Positions 28,157 to 36,686 of a stretch of DNA of 64,000 nt are shown here, in pieces. The stretch lies in the NCBI RefSeq assembly GCF_006376675.1, contig NZ_VEWK01000008.1:124001-188000 (forward strand), read 5' to 3'. Every line of letters starts with the position of its first letter. The stretch's first letter is position 1. Under the pieces are notes generated by a model, which was not told the DNA's origin, did not search any database, and worked only from the letters and a program-made list of their open reading frames with translations. The position numbers were made by a program, and so were the translations under genes. Origin of the DNA: Brucella pecoris. Its GTDB lineage: Bacteria > Pseudomonadota > Alphaproteobacteria > Rhizobiales > Rhizobiaceae.

Positions 28157-29524
28157 ATGTCAGCAGCCACGCCTGAATTGCGTTTTATCCATGCCGGACA
28201 GGCGCTTCTCGATAATGGCTGGGCCGAGAATGTCCGCATTGGCGTTGCCGGTGGAAAGATCGCCTCGCTGGAGGTGGATAAGGCTGCCGGGTCAGGGGAT
28301 GAACGTCACACGGCGATTATCGCAGGCGTGCCCAATCTGCACAGCCACGCTTTCCAGTACGGGATGGCGGGGCTTGCCGAAAGGCGCGGCCCGTCTGCCG
28401 ATTCGTTCTGGAGCTGGCGCGAGATTATGTACAAATTTGCGCTCACCATGTCGCCCGAACAGGCGGAAGCTGTAGCGCTGCGGCTTTATGTCGACATGCT
28501 GGAGGCCGGGTTCACCCGCGTCGGAGAATTTCATTATCTGCACCATGACCGCGACGGCACGCCCTATGCCAATCTCTCCGAAATGGCCGACCGTATTGTG
28601 GCTGCGGCAAAGGCGGCGGGAATCGGCCTGACGCTGCTTCCCGTTTTCTATGCGCATTCTGGCTTCGGCGGCAGCGCGCCCAGTGAAGGCCAGCGCCGTT
28701 TCATCAACGATCCGGAACGCTTTGCGCGGCTGATCGAAGGCTGCAAACAGGCGCTGGCGGGTTTCGACGGCGCGGTTCTTGGTGTCGCGCCGCACAGCCT
28801 GCGCGCCGTGACGCCGGATGAGCTGAACGTGGTGACGAAGATTCTGCCTGACGCGCCGGTGCATATCCATGTGGCCGAACAGGTGAAGGAAGTGGAAGAC
28901 TGCATCGCCTGGTCGGGCAAGCGCCCGGTCGACTGGCTTCTTGACCATCAGGACCTGTCCTCGCGCTGGTGCCTGATCCATGCAACCCACATGACAGACG
29001 ACGAAACACGGCGCATGGCCAAGGCTGGTGCGATTGCCGGTCTATGTCCTGTGACCGAAGCCAATCTCGGCGACGGAACCTTCAATGTGACGGTGTTCAC
29101 GGAGGCGGACGGCAAGTTTGGGGTCGGCTCGGATTCGAATGTGCTGATCGGCATCGGCGATGAATTGCGCCAGCTTGAATATTCGCAGCGTCTCCATCGT
29201 CGGGCCCGCAATGTGCTGGCGGAAAGCGAAGCCTCGACGGGCCGCGCCCTGTTTGATGGTGCGGTGCGCGGCGGCAACATCGCGATGGGTCGCGCGAATG
29301 ACGGGTTGAAGCTCGGCGCTTCAGCGGATTTTGTCGCACTCGATACGGAGCGTCTGCCTCATGCGAAAGGCGATGCAGTGCTGGATGGCTGGATTTTTGC
29401 CGGTCGCGCGCGGGTCAACGATGTGTGGGTGCGCGGCGTGAAACAGGTAGAGCGCGGACGTCACCGCTTGCGCGATCAAGCCGAGCGTGCTTTCCAGAAA
29501 GCAATAGGCGAGTTGCTGGGCTAA
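28157..29524 (+). CDS. hutF: Formimidoylglutamate deiminase
   Basis: A 455-aa amidohydrolase that deiminates N-formimidoyl-glutamate to N-formyl-glutamate. Metal-binding motifs are VPNLHSHAFQYGMAG (about residue 57), HIHVAEQ (about 236), LIHATHM (about 275) and GVGSDSNVLI (about 319). The start is ATG 28157 because GAGGAG ends 9 nt before it; ATG 28148 abuts the same site. It is divergent from hutIHGUD and followed 38 nt later by hutC. Its presence explains why HutG is a deformylase rather than a formiminohydrolase. Confidence 0.93.
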   Translation: MSAATPELRFIHAGQALLDNGWAENVRIGVAGGKIASLEVDKAAGSGDERHTAIIAGVPNLHSHAFQYGMAGLAERRGPSADSFWSWREIMYKFALTMSPEQAEAVALRLYVDMLEAGFTRVGEFHYLHHDRDGTPYANLSEMADRIVAAAKAAGIGLTLLPVFYAHSGFGGSAPSEGQRRFINDPERFARLIEGCKQALAGFDGAVLGVAPHSLRAVTPDELNVVTKILPDAPVHIHVAEQVKEVEDCIAWSGKRPVDWLLDHQDLSSRWCLIHATHMTDDETRRMAKAGAIAGLCPVTEANLGDGTFNVTVFTEADGKFGVGSDSNVLIGIGDELRQLEYSQRLHRRARNVLAESEASTGRALFDGAVRGGNIAMGRANDGLKLGASADFVALDTERLPHAKGDAVLDGWIFAGRARVNDVWVRGVKQVERGRHRLRDQAERAFQKAIGELLG

Positions 29525-29562
29525 GCATTTCCAGCAAAGCGAGAAAACAAGGGGGAAATGGC

Positions 29563-30306
29563 ATGGCGGATGACGGTTCAGCGGCAAAAGACGGTCCGGT
29601 GCTTTCACTGCATCAGCGTATTTTGGACGACATTGAATCGCACATCCTGTCGGGGGAATGGGCGCCGGGGTACCGTATCCCGTTCGAGCATGAACTGACC
29701 GAGCAATATGGCTGTTCGCGCATGACGGTGAACAAGGCGCTGACCCAGCTTGCCAAGGCCGGTCTGATCGAGCGCAAGCGGCGGTCCGGCAGCTTTGTTT
29801 CCTTTCCGCAATCGCAGGCGGCGATCCTCGAAATCCACGATATTCGCGATGAAGTGGCAGCGCTTGGCGTTGCCTATCGGTTCGAATTGACGAGCCGACG
29901 CGAGCGATTGAGCGGACCTGCCGATGCAAAGCATATCGACATGCCGCGCCACACGCCGCTGATTGAGCTTGTTTGCCGTCACTATGCGGGCAAGCGCGTT
30001 TTTACCCTTGAAGAGCGCATCATCAGTCTGGATGCGGTTCCGACAGCCGCGCAGACCGATTTTGCTGAAAACTCGCCGGGGCCATGGCTGGTTTCGTGCG
30101 TGCCATGGAGCAGTGCAAAACACTCGATACGCGCGATTGCCGCCACGCAGGAGAATGCGGGCATGCTCGGTATTCCGCTGGGTTCGCCGTGTCTGGTGAT
30201 CGAAAGACAGACCTGGAATGCCGAACAGCCGGTGACGCATGTGCGCTTCACCTATCCCGGCGACAGCCATGCGCTGGTGGCGAATTTCACGCCGTCGCAG
30301 GGATAA
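29563..30306 (+). CDS. hutC: Histidine utilisation repressor HutC
   Basis: A 247-aa GntR/HutC-family regulator. The N-terminal winged helix (about residues 20-88) contains RIPFEHELTEQYGCSRMTVNKAL; the C-terminal UTRA domain (about 105-240) binds the inducer, urocanate in known HutC. The start at 29563 follows GGGGGAA. The gene is co-directional with hutF. The likely target is the palindrome at 28089-28100. Confidence 0.9.
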   Translation: MADDGSAAKDGPVLSLHQRILDDIESHILSGEWAPGYRIPFEHELTEQYGCSRMTVNKALTQLAKAGLIERKRRSGSFVSFPQSQAAILEIHDIRDEVAALGVAYRFELTSRRERLSGPADAKHIDMPRHTPLIELVCRHYAGKRVFTLEERIISLDAVPTAAQTDFAENSPGPWLVSCVPWSSAKHSIRAIAATQENAGMLGIPLGSPCLVIERQTWNAEQPVTHVRFTYPGDSHALVANFTPSQG

Positions 30307-30318
30307 GCAGGTCAGAAA

Positions 30319-30354
30319 GAAAAAAGCCGCCGCAGGGGAACAGCGGCGGCTAAA
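30319..30354 (-). terminator. Rho-independent terminator of the transaminase gene
   Basis: An 8-bp GC stem (30326-30333 with 30343-30350) is followed on the minus strand by six T residues. It lies between converging hutC and the transaminase gene. The plus-strand side has only one T, so it serves mainly the minus-strand transcript. Confidence 0.8.
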
Positions 30355-30376
30355 AGGCAGCATGACTTGGGTGAAA

Positions 30377-31705
30377 TCAGGCTGCGCGTTTGATGGCGTC
30401 GCCAAGGATGGACACGATGGTGTCGATCTGCTCCTTTTCCACGATGAGCGGCGGCGAAAGCGCGATCACATCGCCGGTCACGCGGATGAGCAGGCCCTTC
30501 TGGAAGCAATCCACGAAAATATCGTAGGCGCGTGCGCCCGGTGCATCCTTGCGCGATGAGAGTTCGATTGCGCCGACCAGACCGAGGTTGCGAATGTCGA
30601 TGATGTTGGAAATGCCCTTGAGCGAATGAAGTGCTTCCTGCCAATGGTCGGCAAGCCCGGCACCGCGCGTCAGCAAGCCTTCCTCGGCATAGACTTCCAG
30701 CGTTGCAAGACCGGCGGCGGCAGCAACCGGATGGCCGGAATAGGTGTAGCCGTGGAACAGCTCGATGGCGTTTTCCGGGCCGGTCATCAGGCCGTCATAG
30801 ACCTTGCGGGCGGCAAAGACTGCACCCATCGGGATAGCGCCGTTGGTCAGGCCCTTGGCCGTCGTCACAAGATCAGGAACCACGCCGAAATAATCGACTG
30901 CAAACGGCGTGCCGAGACGACCGAAACCGGTGATGACTTCGTCGAAGATCAGCAGAATGCCGTATTTGTCGGCAGTGGCGCGGATGCGCTCCAGATAACC
31001 CTTCGGCGGCAGAACGACACCAGCAGAGCCGGACATCGGCTCAACGATGACGGCGGCGATTTTTTCAGCGCCATGCAGTTGCACCAGACGTTCCAGATCG
31101 TCGGCCAGTTCGATGCCGTGCGCAGGCAGGCCCTTGGAAAAGGCATTCTTTTCAATATCGAGCGTATGGCGCATATGGTCGGCAGGAATCTGCGGGAAGA
31201 CGCGGCGGTTGTTGACCAGGCCGCCAACCGAAATGCCACCGAAACCAACGCCGTGATAACCCTTCTCGCGGCCCAGCACCATGGTGCGGGTGCCTTGGCC
31301 GATGGCGCGCTGATAGGCGATGGCGATTTTGAGTGCGGTGTCGACCGATTCCGAACCGGAATTGGTGAAGAACACGCGGTCGAGTTTTGCATCCGGTCCA
31401 CCCGGCGCGATGGCTGCGAGCTTTTCGGCAAAGTCAAAAGCTACATTATGGCCCATCTGGAAGGTGGGAGCGAAATCCATGGTCGAGATCTGGCGCTCGA
31501 CGGCTTCGGTAATGCGCTTGCGACCATGACCGGCATTGCAGCACCAAAGACCAGCCGTGCCATCCAGAACCTGATTGCCGTCGGTGTCGGTGTAATACAT
31601 GCCCGAGGCACTTGCGAGCAGGCGAGGCGCTGCCTTGAACTGCCGGTTCGCGGTGAACGGCATCCAGAAGTTCTCAAGGCTTGGCGTGTTGGTTTTGGTG
31701 AGCAT
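30377..31705 (-). CDS. Omega-amino acid (beta-alanine):pyruvate aminotransferase
   Basis: A 442-aa class III PLP aminotransferase. WMPFTANRQFK at the N-terminus, LDGTAGLWCCNAGHGR (about 47), TNSGSESVDTALK (about 114), FDEVITGFGR with the cofactor aspartate D255, and TTAKGLTNGAIPMG with the PLP lysine K284 give the beta-alanine:pyruvate aminotransferase pattern. It moves the amino group of beta-alanine or similar omega-amino acids to pyruvate. ATG at 31705 is preceded by GGAGGT. A regulator with XRE and cupin domains is transcribed divergently and probably controls it. A strong terminator follows. Confidence 0.88.
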   Translation of the reverse strand: MLTKTNTPSLENFWMPFTANRQFKAAPRLLASASGMYYTDTDGNQVLDGTAGLWCCNAGHGRKRITEAVERQISTMDFAPTFQMGHNVAFDFAEKLAAIAPGGPDAKLDRVFFTNSGSESVDTALKIAIAYQRAIGQGTRTMVLGREKGYHGVGFGGISVGGLVNNRRVFPQIPADHMRHTLDIEKNAFSKGLPAHGIELADDLERLVQLHGAEKIAAVIVEPMSGSAGVVLPPKGYLERIRATADKYGILLIFDEVITGFGRLGTPFAVDYFGVVPDLVTTAKGLTNGAIPMGAVFAARKVYDGLMTGPENAIELFHGYTYSGHPVAAAAGLATLEVYAEEGLLTRGAGLADHWQEALHSLKGISNIIDIRNLGLVGAIELSSRKDAPGARAYDIFVDCFQKGLLIRVTGDVIALSPPLIVEKEQIDTIVSILGDAIKRAA

Positions 31706-31850
31706 AGTTACCTCCTATTTGCGAGCAGCAGGCCACGCTTTGCGAAGGGCAACAAGTCCTTTTCTTCAGGATATTAAGTCATTGTTTTTATGTAGGGTAA
31801 TTATCAGCTTTGTGCTATATCGAACATCATAAACATGAGGGGAAGGTTCG

Positions 31851-32399
31851 ATGAGCATCGATATTGGCGGGCGGCTTCGCTATGTGCGCATGCGGCAGAA
31901 TCTGTCGCAGCGTGAACTTGCCAAGAGGGCAGGTGTGACGAACTCCACGATCTCCCTCATCGAAGCCAATCAGTCCAATCCGTCCGTTGGTGCATTGAAA
32001 CGTATTCTCGACGGCATTCCCATCGGCATGGCCGAGTTTTTCGCGCTCGAACCGGACGCCCCGCATAAGGTATTCTATCAGGCGGAGGAGTTGGTGGAAA
32101 TCGGCAAGGGGCCGATTTCGTATCGTCAGGTGGGCGATCATCTGTTCTCGCGTTCGTTACAGATGCTGAAGGAGCGGTATGAACCGGGCTCCGACACGGG
32201 CAAGGTGTTGCTCATGCATGAGGGCGAGGAGGGGGGCATCGTCATTTCGGGCCGGATCGAAGTGACGGTTGGCAGCGAGCGCCGGATTCTGGGGCCGGGT
32301 GACGCTTATTATTTTTCCAGCAAGCTGCCGCACCGGTTTCGTTGCGTCGGACCGGTGCCATGCGAAATCGTCAGCGCCTGCACGCCGCCGAGTTTCTAA
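31851..32399 (+). CDS. XRE-family regulator with C-terminal cupin domain
   Basis: A 182-aa PuuR-like regulator: helix-turn-helix at about residues 8-62 (RLRYVRMRQNLSQRELAKRAGVTNSTISLIE) and a cupin barrel at about 105-180 (MHEGEEGGIVISGRIEVTVGSERRILGPGDAYYF). Such proteins sense small amines or amino acids in the cupin. The ATG has GGGGAAGG upstream. It diverges from the omega-amino acid transaminase across 145 bp, so it most likely regulates that gene; possible control of the neighbouring dad genes is speculative. Confidence 0.87.
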   Translation: MSIDIGGRLRYVRMRQNLSQRELAKRAGVTNSTISLIEANQSNPSVGALKRILDGIPIGMAEFFALEPDAPHKVFYQAEELVEIGKGPISYRQVGDHLFSRSLQMLKERYEPGSDTGKVLLMHEGEEGGIVISGRIEVTVGSERRILGPGDAYYFSSKLPHRFRCVGPVPCEIVSACTPPSF

Positions 32400-32420
32400 T
32401 AAAAATGGACTGACAAGGTT

Positions 32421-32450
32421 TTGAATCGCCTTCCTCAGAAGGCGATTCAA
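32421..32450. terminator. Stem-loop between converging genes
   Basis: A 12-bp perfect stem (32421-32432 with 32439-32450) with a 6-nt loop lies between the stop codons of the XRE-cupin gene and dadA. Only short T/A runs flank it, so it is a likely bidirectional transcript end. Confidence 0.7.
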
Positions 32451-32465
32451 TGTGTTGCGCGATTT

Positions 32466-33716
32466 TTACTCGTAACGGGAAACACCGAGATCATCGGCCC
32501 GGATATCCGGCTTGTTGCCGGAAATAAGGTCGGCGAGCAATTTGCCGGAGCCGCACGACATGGTCCAGCCAAGCGTTCCGTGGCCGGCATTGATGAACAC
32601 GTTGTCGTAGCGTGTTGCACCGATGATCGGGGTTGAATCCGGCGTCATCGGGCGCAGGCCAGACCAGAAGGTCGCTGCTTTCAGATCGCCGCCGGGGAAC
32701 AGGTCGGTGACCGACAGATCGAGTGTTGCGCGCCGCGCGGCAGGCAGATCCTTGGTGAAGCCCGAGACTTCCGCCATGCCGCCGACGCGAATGCGGTCGC
32801 CAAGGCGGGTGATGGCAATCTTGTAGCTTTCGTCCAAAACCGTCGAAACCGGCGCGCGATCCTCATCGACAATCGGCGCCGTGATGGAATAACCCTTCAC
32901 CGGATAGATCGGGGCGTTAAGGCCAAGCGATTTGACGAGCGCAGGCGTATAGCTGCCAAGAGCGACGACATAACGGTCGGCGGTCAGGACACCCTCGGAG
33001 GTTTCGACGCCGGAAACCTTGCCGCCGGACATCAGCAACGACTTGATGTTGACGCCGAAGCGGAATTTCACGCCGAGCCCTTCGGCAATCTTTGCCAGCG
33101 CATTGGTGAATTTGAAACAGTCGCCAGTTTCGTCATGCGGAAGACGCAGGCCGCCGACAAATTTGTCCTTCACGCGGGCAAGCGCTGGTTCCACTTTGGC
33201 GCATCCGTCGCGGTCGAGGACTTCGAACGGTACGCCGTCCTGACGCAGCACCTCAATGTCCTTGCCGATGCCGTCGAGCTGGTACTGCTCGCGGAAAAGC
33301 TGGAGCGTGCCCTGCATGCGCTGGTCGTATTCGATGCCGGTTTCCTTGCGCAGATCAACGAGGCAATCGCGTGCATATTCGGCAACGCGCACCATGCGGG
33401 TCTTGTTGACCTTGTAGCGGCTGTCGGTGCAGTTGGCGAGCATCTGCATCAGCCAGCTATACTGGGCCGGATCGCAGGTCGGACGCAGAATGAGTGGCGC
33501 GTGCTTCTGGAACAGCCATTTCGCAGCCTTGAACGGAATGCCGGGCGCGGCCCATGGCGAGGCATAGCCCGGCGAAACCTGACCTGCATTGGCGAAGCTT
33601 GTTTCCAGTGCCGGGCCTTCTTCGCGGTCGACAACGGTTACCTCATGACCGAGTTTGGCGAGGTAGTAGGCTGTTGTGACGCCGATAACGCCGCTGCCGA
33701 GGATGGTGATCTGCAT
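32466..33716 (-). CDS. dadA: D-amino acid dehydrogenase small subunit
   Basis: A 416-aa FAD enzyme that oxidises D-alanine and other D-amino acids to keto acids, passing electrons to the respiratory chain. The Rossmann motif [28 protein letters not shown] opens the protein. [21 protein letters not shown] (about 41), [17 protein letters not shown] (about 344) and [16 protein letters not shown] (about 370) are DadA hallmarks. The alanine racemase gene ends 14 nt upstream on the same strand, forming a dadX-dadA operon. Confidence 0.94.
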   Translation of the reverse strand: MQITILGSGVIGVTTAYYLAKLGHEVTVVDREEGPALETSFANAGQVSPGYASPWAAPGIPFKAAKWLFQKHAPLILRPTCDPAQYSWLMQMLANCTDSRYKVNKTRMVRVAEYARDCLVDLRKETGIEYDQRMQGTLQLFREQYQLDGIGKDIEVLRQDGVPFEVLDRDGCAKVEPALARVKDKFVGGLRLPHDETGDCFKFTNALAKIAEGLGVKFRFGVNIKSLLMSGGKVSGVETSEGVLTADRYVVALGSYTPALVKSLGLNAPIYPVKGYSITAPIVDEDRAPVSTVLDESYKIAITRLGDRIRVGGMAEVSGFTKDLPAARRATLDLSVTDLFPGGDLKAATFWSGLRPMTPDSTPIIGATRYDNVFINAGHGTLGWTMSCGSGKLLADLISGNKPDIRADDLGVSRYE

Positions 33717-33730
33717 GTTCGCCTCTTGTC

Positions 33731-34873
33731 TTATGCTTTTATGTCGCTCGTGCCGCTCTCCACGTAGACACGTGCATAACGGTTGCCGAGCGCAGTCAGG
33801 ATTTCATAGGGAATGGTGTCGCAGTCGCGCGCCACGTCTTCGAGACGCTGGTGCGGGCCGATCAGCTCCACAAGGCTGCCGAGTTTCAGCGCGCCTTCCG
33901 GCAATGCGCTGACGTCGAGCGTAATCGAGTCCATCGACACACGACCGATGATCGGCAGGCGCGTATCGCCGAAGAAGGCCGCGCCCTTGTTGCTGAGAGA
34001 ACGGAACCAGCCATCGGCGTAGCCGACAGCAATCGTCGCGACCCGCATTGGACCTTCGGCAACATAAGCGCCGCCATAGCCAACTGCTGCGCCCTTGTCG
34101 ATGTCGCGCACCTGAATGACACGTGCCGAAAGGGTGAGGACAGGAACGATCTCGCTTTTAGGTCCAACGCCATAAAGTGCGACACCGGGGCGGGCGAGGT
34201 CGAAATGATAGGTCTTGTCGAGAAAGGTTCCGCCGGAATTGGCAAAGGCAACCGGCAGTTTTGGCAGCCGCGCCAGCAAAGCAGTCATATTGGCGAGCTG
34301 ACGGGCATTGGCTGCATTTTCCGGCTCGTCGCCGCTGGCCAGATGGCTGATGACGAACTTGATGTCGATGTTGTCCAGAAGAGCTGAACTTTCCAGAAGG
34401 CGTTCAAATTCGTTCGGCGACAGGCCGAGACGTGACATGCCGGTATCAAGCTGCAGCAGGGCGGGTAATTTCTTGCCGTGTTTGGCAGCGAGCGCCGCCC
34501 AGTTTTCAACCTGTTCCAGCGAGTTGAGTACCGGCAGAATGCCTTCGCGGGCGCAGGCTTCTTCCGTTCCCGGCTGAAGACCATTCAGGACGTAAAGGGT
34601 CGCATCGGGCTGGAGAAATGGCTTCAGTGCAATGGCTTCGCCAAGATGTGCAACGAAGAAATCACGGCAACCGGCATCGTAAAATGCTGGTGCGACGCGG
34701 CTGGCGCCAAGGCCGTAGGCATCCGCCTTCACGACAGCGGCGGCGCGGGTGGGGGTAATGTGCCGGGCAATGGCCGAATAATTATGGCGCAGGGCCGACA
34801 GGTCGATGGTCAATATGCCACCGGCGGCAAGGTCGCGCTCATCCTGGGAAAATTGCATCGACATATCAACCAT
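33731..34873 (-). CDS. dadX: Catabolic alanine racemase
   Basis: A 380-aa PLP racemase. The N-terminal barrel holds [11 protein letters not shown] with the PLP lysine (about residue 49). RPGVALYG (about 227) and the C-terminal [25 protein letters not shown] segment with the second catalytic Tyr are typical, as is [12 protein letters not shown] (about 310). It converts L-alanine to D-alanine for DadA. The start is uncertain: I chose ATG 34873 with GGAAAG about 10 nt upstream; GTG 34900 and ATG 34864 are alternatives. It could also serve cell-wall D-alanine supply, but the operon with dadA favours catabolism. Confidence 0.9.
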   Translation of the reverse strand: MVDMSMQFSQDERDLAAGGILTIDLSALRHNYSAIARHITPTRAAAVVKADAYGLGASRVAPAFYDAGCRDFFVAHLGEAIALKPFLQPDATLYVLNGLQPGTEEACAREGILPVLNSLEQVENWAALAAKHGKKLPALLQLDTGMSRLGLSPNEFERLLESSALLDNIDIKFVISHLASGDEPENAANARQLANMTALLARLPKLPVAFANSGGTFLDKTYHFDLARPGVALYGVGPKSEIVPVLTLSARVIQVRDIDKGAAVGYGGAYVAEGPMRVATIAVGYADGWFRSLSNKGAAFFGDTRLPIIGRVSMDSITLDVSALPEGALKLGSLVELIGPHQRLEDVARDCDTIPYEILTALGNRYARVYVESGTSDIKA

Positions 34874-35049
34874 TTGCACGGTTCTTTCCAAACTGCTCAC
34901 TACGCTACGAGAACGCTCGGAAGGTCATCATCGATACGGATCGTCTGCCGCCCAAAGCATATAGCTCGGGAGGAAAAACCCTGCGGCTGCACCCTCCCGA
35001 AGCTTAGGTGCATAATAGTCGAAGACTATTCGAATGTTTTTGCTATTTG

Positions 35050-35064
35050 TCGCATATTATGCGA
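35050..35064. promoter_or_regulatory. Palindrome in the dadX / Lrp-type regulator spacer
   Basis: TCGCAT and ATGCGA arms separated by three bases form a 15-bp palindrome in the divergent spacer, 50 nt before the regulator's ATG. A half site (GCGCAT) recurs 24 nt later at 35089-35094. It is a good candidate for binding by the Lrp-type regulator next to it. Confidence 0.6.
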
Positions 35065-35113
35065 ATTTTGGCACATCTTGCGCATATTTTAGCTTTCAGG
35101 TTGAAGATTATTC

Positions 35114-35581
35114 ATGCCGACGCTCGACAGTATCGACCGCAATATCATCCGCTGCCTGCGCCGGGATGGGCGCATGACCAACAGCCATCTTGCCAGTGAA
35201 GTGGGGCTTTCGCAGTCTGCCTGTCTGCGGCGGGTGCAAATATTGGAGGAAAGCGGCGTTATTCGTGGCTATACGGCCATCGTCGGGTCATCCGATGGCG
35301 ACGAGCGACTGGTCGCCATCGTGCGCATTACGCTTGACCGACAGACTGAGGAGTTTCTGAACCGTTTCGAGGAGGCAGTGCGGCGGCACCCGGAAGTGCA
35401 GGAATGTTATCTCATGACGGGCGACGCGGATTATATTCTGCGTGTCGAAGCCGAAAATGCTGCGGCTTATGAGATCATTCACAAGGAAATCCTGTCGCGA
35501 CTGCCCGGTGTCGCGCGCATCCATTCCAGTTTCGCCATCCGAACGGTGCTTCTGTCGAAAGCACCGACTTCACGCGGCTGA
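35114..35581 (+). CDS. Lrp/AsnC-family regulator of the dad operon
   Basis: A 155-aa feast/famine regulator: N-terminal helix-turn-helix (LDSIDRNIIRCLRRDGRMTNSHLASEVGLSQSACLRRV, residues 4-42) and C-terminal ligand-binding RAM domain (about 68-145, with VQECYLMTGDADYILRVEA). It is transcribed divergently from dadX-dadA, the arrangement of DadR/BkdR-type activators that respond to alanine. A bidirectional terminator follows directly. Confidence 0.88.
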   Translation: MPTLDSIDRNIIRCLRRDGRMTNSHLASEVGLSQSACLRRVQILEESGVIRGYTAIVGSSDGDERLVAIVRITLDRQTEEFLNRFEEAVRRHPEVQECYLMTGDADYILRVEAENAAAYEIIHKEILSRLPGVARIHSSFAIRTVLLSKAPTSRG

Positions 35582-35585
35582 AATG

Positions 35586-35615
35586 AAAAAGCCCGGCTGC
35601 AGCCGGGCTTTTTTC
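35586..35615. terminator. Bidirectional rho-independent terminator
   Basis: An A-run, a 10-bp GC-rich self-complementary stem (AGCCCGGCTG/CAGCCGGGCT) and a T-run lie between the converging Lrp-type regulator and outer membrane protein genes. Both strands show a stem followed by five or more T residues. Confidence 0.88.
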
Positions 35616-35632
35616 TTCGAATGATAACGTGT

Positions 35633-36490
35633 TTAGCGGAATTCGTAGCGAAGACCGGCCCGGATCGTGTGCATGTTGAAGCCGTTGTCTTTTGCCTGCG
35701 TGCCGGTTGCGCCGGGCCCTTCCGCATTGCCGTAAGGATTGGTGCTGCGATCGGCTGCGTCGAAACCGTAGGCTTTGCCGCCATTGATGCGCATATAGCG
35801 GTAACCGACATCCAGCTTGAGTTGTTCGGTCAGGTCATAGCTGACACCGGCCATGAGAGCCATTGCAAAGCGCCAGCTGTCGAGGCCGTCCTTCTCGCTG
35901 GAATAGGTGCAGCCTGCGCAAACTTCATGGGATTTCCAATCGTCATATTGCACATAGGCTGCGCCCAGACCGGCACCGAGATAAGGCGTGACAGACCCCA
36001 CACGCGGCAGATCGACATAGGCGTTGGCCATAGCCGTCCAGATATTGGCCGTCGAAGAATCCTCGTAGTTGCAGTTGTCCTCAACCGGATTGAAACCCTT
36101 TGAGGATTTCACATAGCTCGGACACGCGGTGCGACCGTTGATGCCTGCGCGGAAGAAATCCAGCGTCGCGTCGGCGCGGAACATGTCGGTGAAGCGATAA
36201 CCGACACCCACGCCGTAGGTTGCGCCTGCCTTGAGGTCGAAATCGTCATAGCGCAGCGTGTCGTCAATGCCGCGATAGGGCGGATCGAACTGGTTCCAGA
36301 AGCTCCAGTCGCCATCCGTGCTGGATTTGAAATTGTAACCGAGGTCGCCACGAATATACCAGCCGGAGGAATTGACCGGTTCCGGCATGGGCTCAATGAC
36401 AGGGTCTGCAATTATGTCGGCGGCAAATGCCGCTCCTGATCCCGCCATCAGACTGATAGCCACGATGGCAATGGCGGAAGTGCACTTCAT
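35633..36490 (-). CDS. Outer membrane beta-barrel protein, Omp25/Omp31-like family
   Basis: A 285-aa precursor with signal peptide (MKCTSAIAIVAISLMAGSGA, cleavage after AFA at about residue 24) and a mature part made of alternating strands typical of an 8-stranded barrel: WYIRGDLGYNFKSS, YGVGVGYRFTDMFRADATLDFF, VTPYLGAGLGAAYVQY, LKLDVGYRYMRING and a final HTIRAGLRYEFR. Ending in Arg after Phe is slightly unlike the usual aromatic last residue. It has three or more cysteines in the loops (CPSY, NCNY, EVCAGCTY), uncommon for this class and possibly disulphide-bonded. Start at 36490 gives the best signal peptide. Function structural or porin-like, not certain. Confidence 0.82.
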   Translation of the reverse strand: MKCTSAIAIVAISLMAGSGAAFAADIIADPVIEPMPEPVNSSGWYIRGDLGYNFKSSTDGDWSFWNQFDPPYRGIDDTLRYDDFDLKAGATYGVGVGYRFTDMFRADATLDFFRAGINGRTACPSYVKSSKGFNPVEDNCNYEDSSTANIWTAMANAYVDLPRVGSVTPYLGAGLGAAYVQYDDWKSHEVCAGCTYSSEKDGLDSWRFAMALMAGVSYDLTEQLKLDVGYRYMRINGGKAYGFDAADRSTNPYGNAEGPGATGTQAKDNGFNMHTIRAGLRYEFR

Positions 36491-36571
36491 CGGTTCCCAC
36501 TCCAAATCCGAACAGAAAAATGGCCCACAAGCCCTATTGCCGGATATGGTAAAGAGATATGTTTAACACTT

Positions 36572-36589
36572 GGTTATTTTTAAATAACC
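36572..36589. promoter_or_regulatory. AT-rich palindrome upstream of the outer membrane protein gene
   Basis: GGTTATTT and AAATAACC arms with a 2-nt spacer form a perfect 18-bp palindrome 82 bp before the outer membrane protein start. It could be a regulator binding site or a weak transcript end of lldD. Either reading is inference. Confidence 0.4.
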
Positions 36590-36686
36590 TTACGGTGCAT
36601 CGATCGCTGGGGTTCGCGCATGGCGCGATTTTATTGAAGTAATTACTAAAGTATAGGAGCCGACGCGGGGCCGGCTCCAAATGTCG

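Noticed and set aside
30377..31705. Identity with the well-known O. anthropi omega-transaminase used in biocatalysis
   Set aside because: The sequence pattern (WMPFTANR, TTAKGLTNG) fits beta-alanine:pyruvate aminotransferase and differs from that enzyme, as I recall it.
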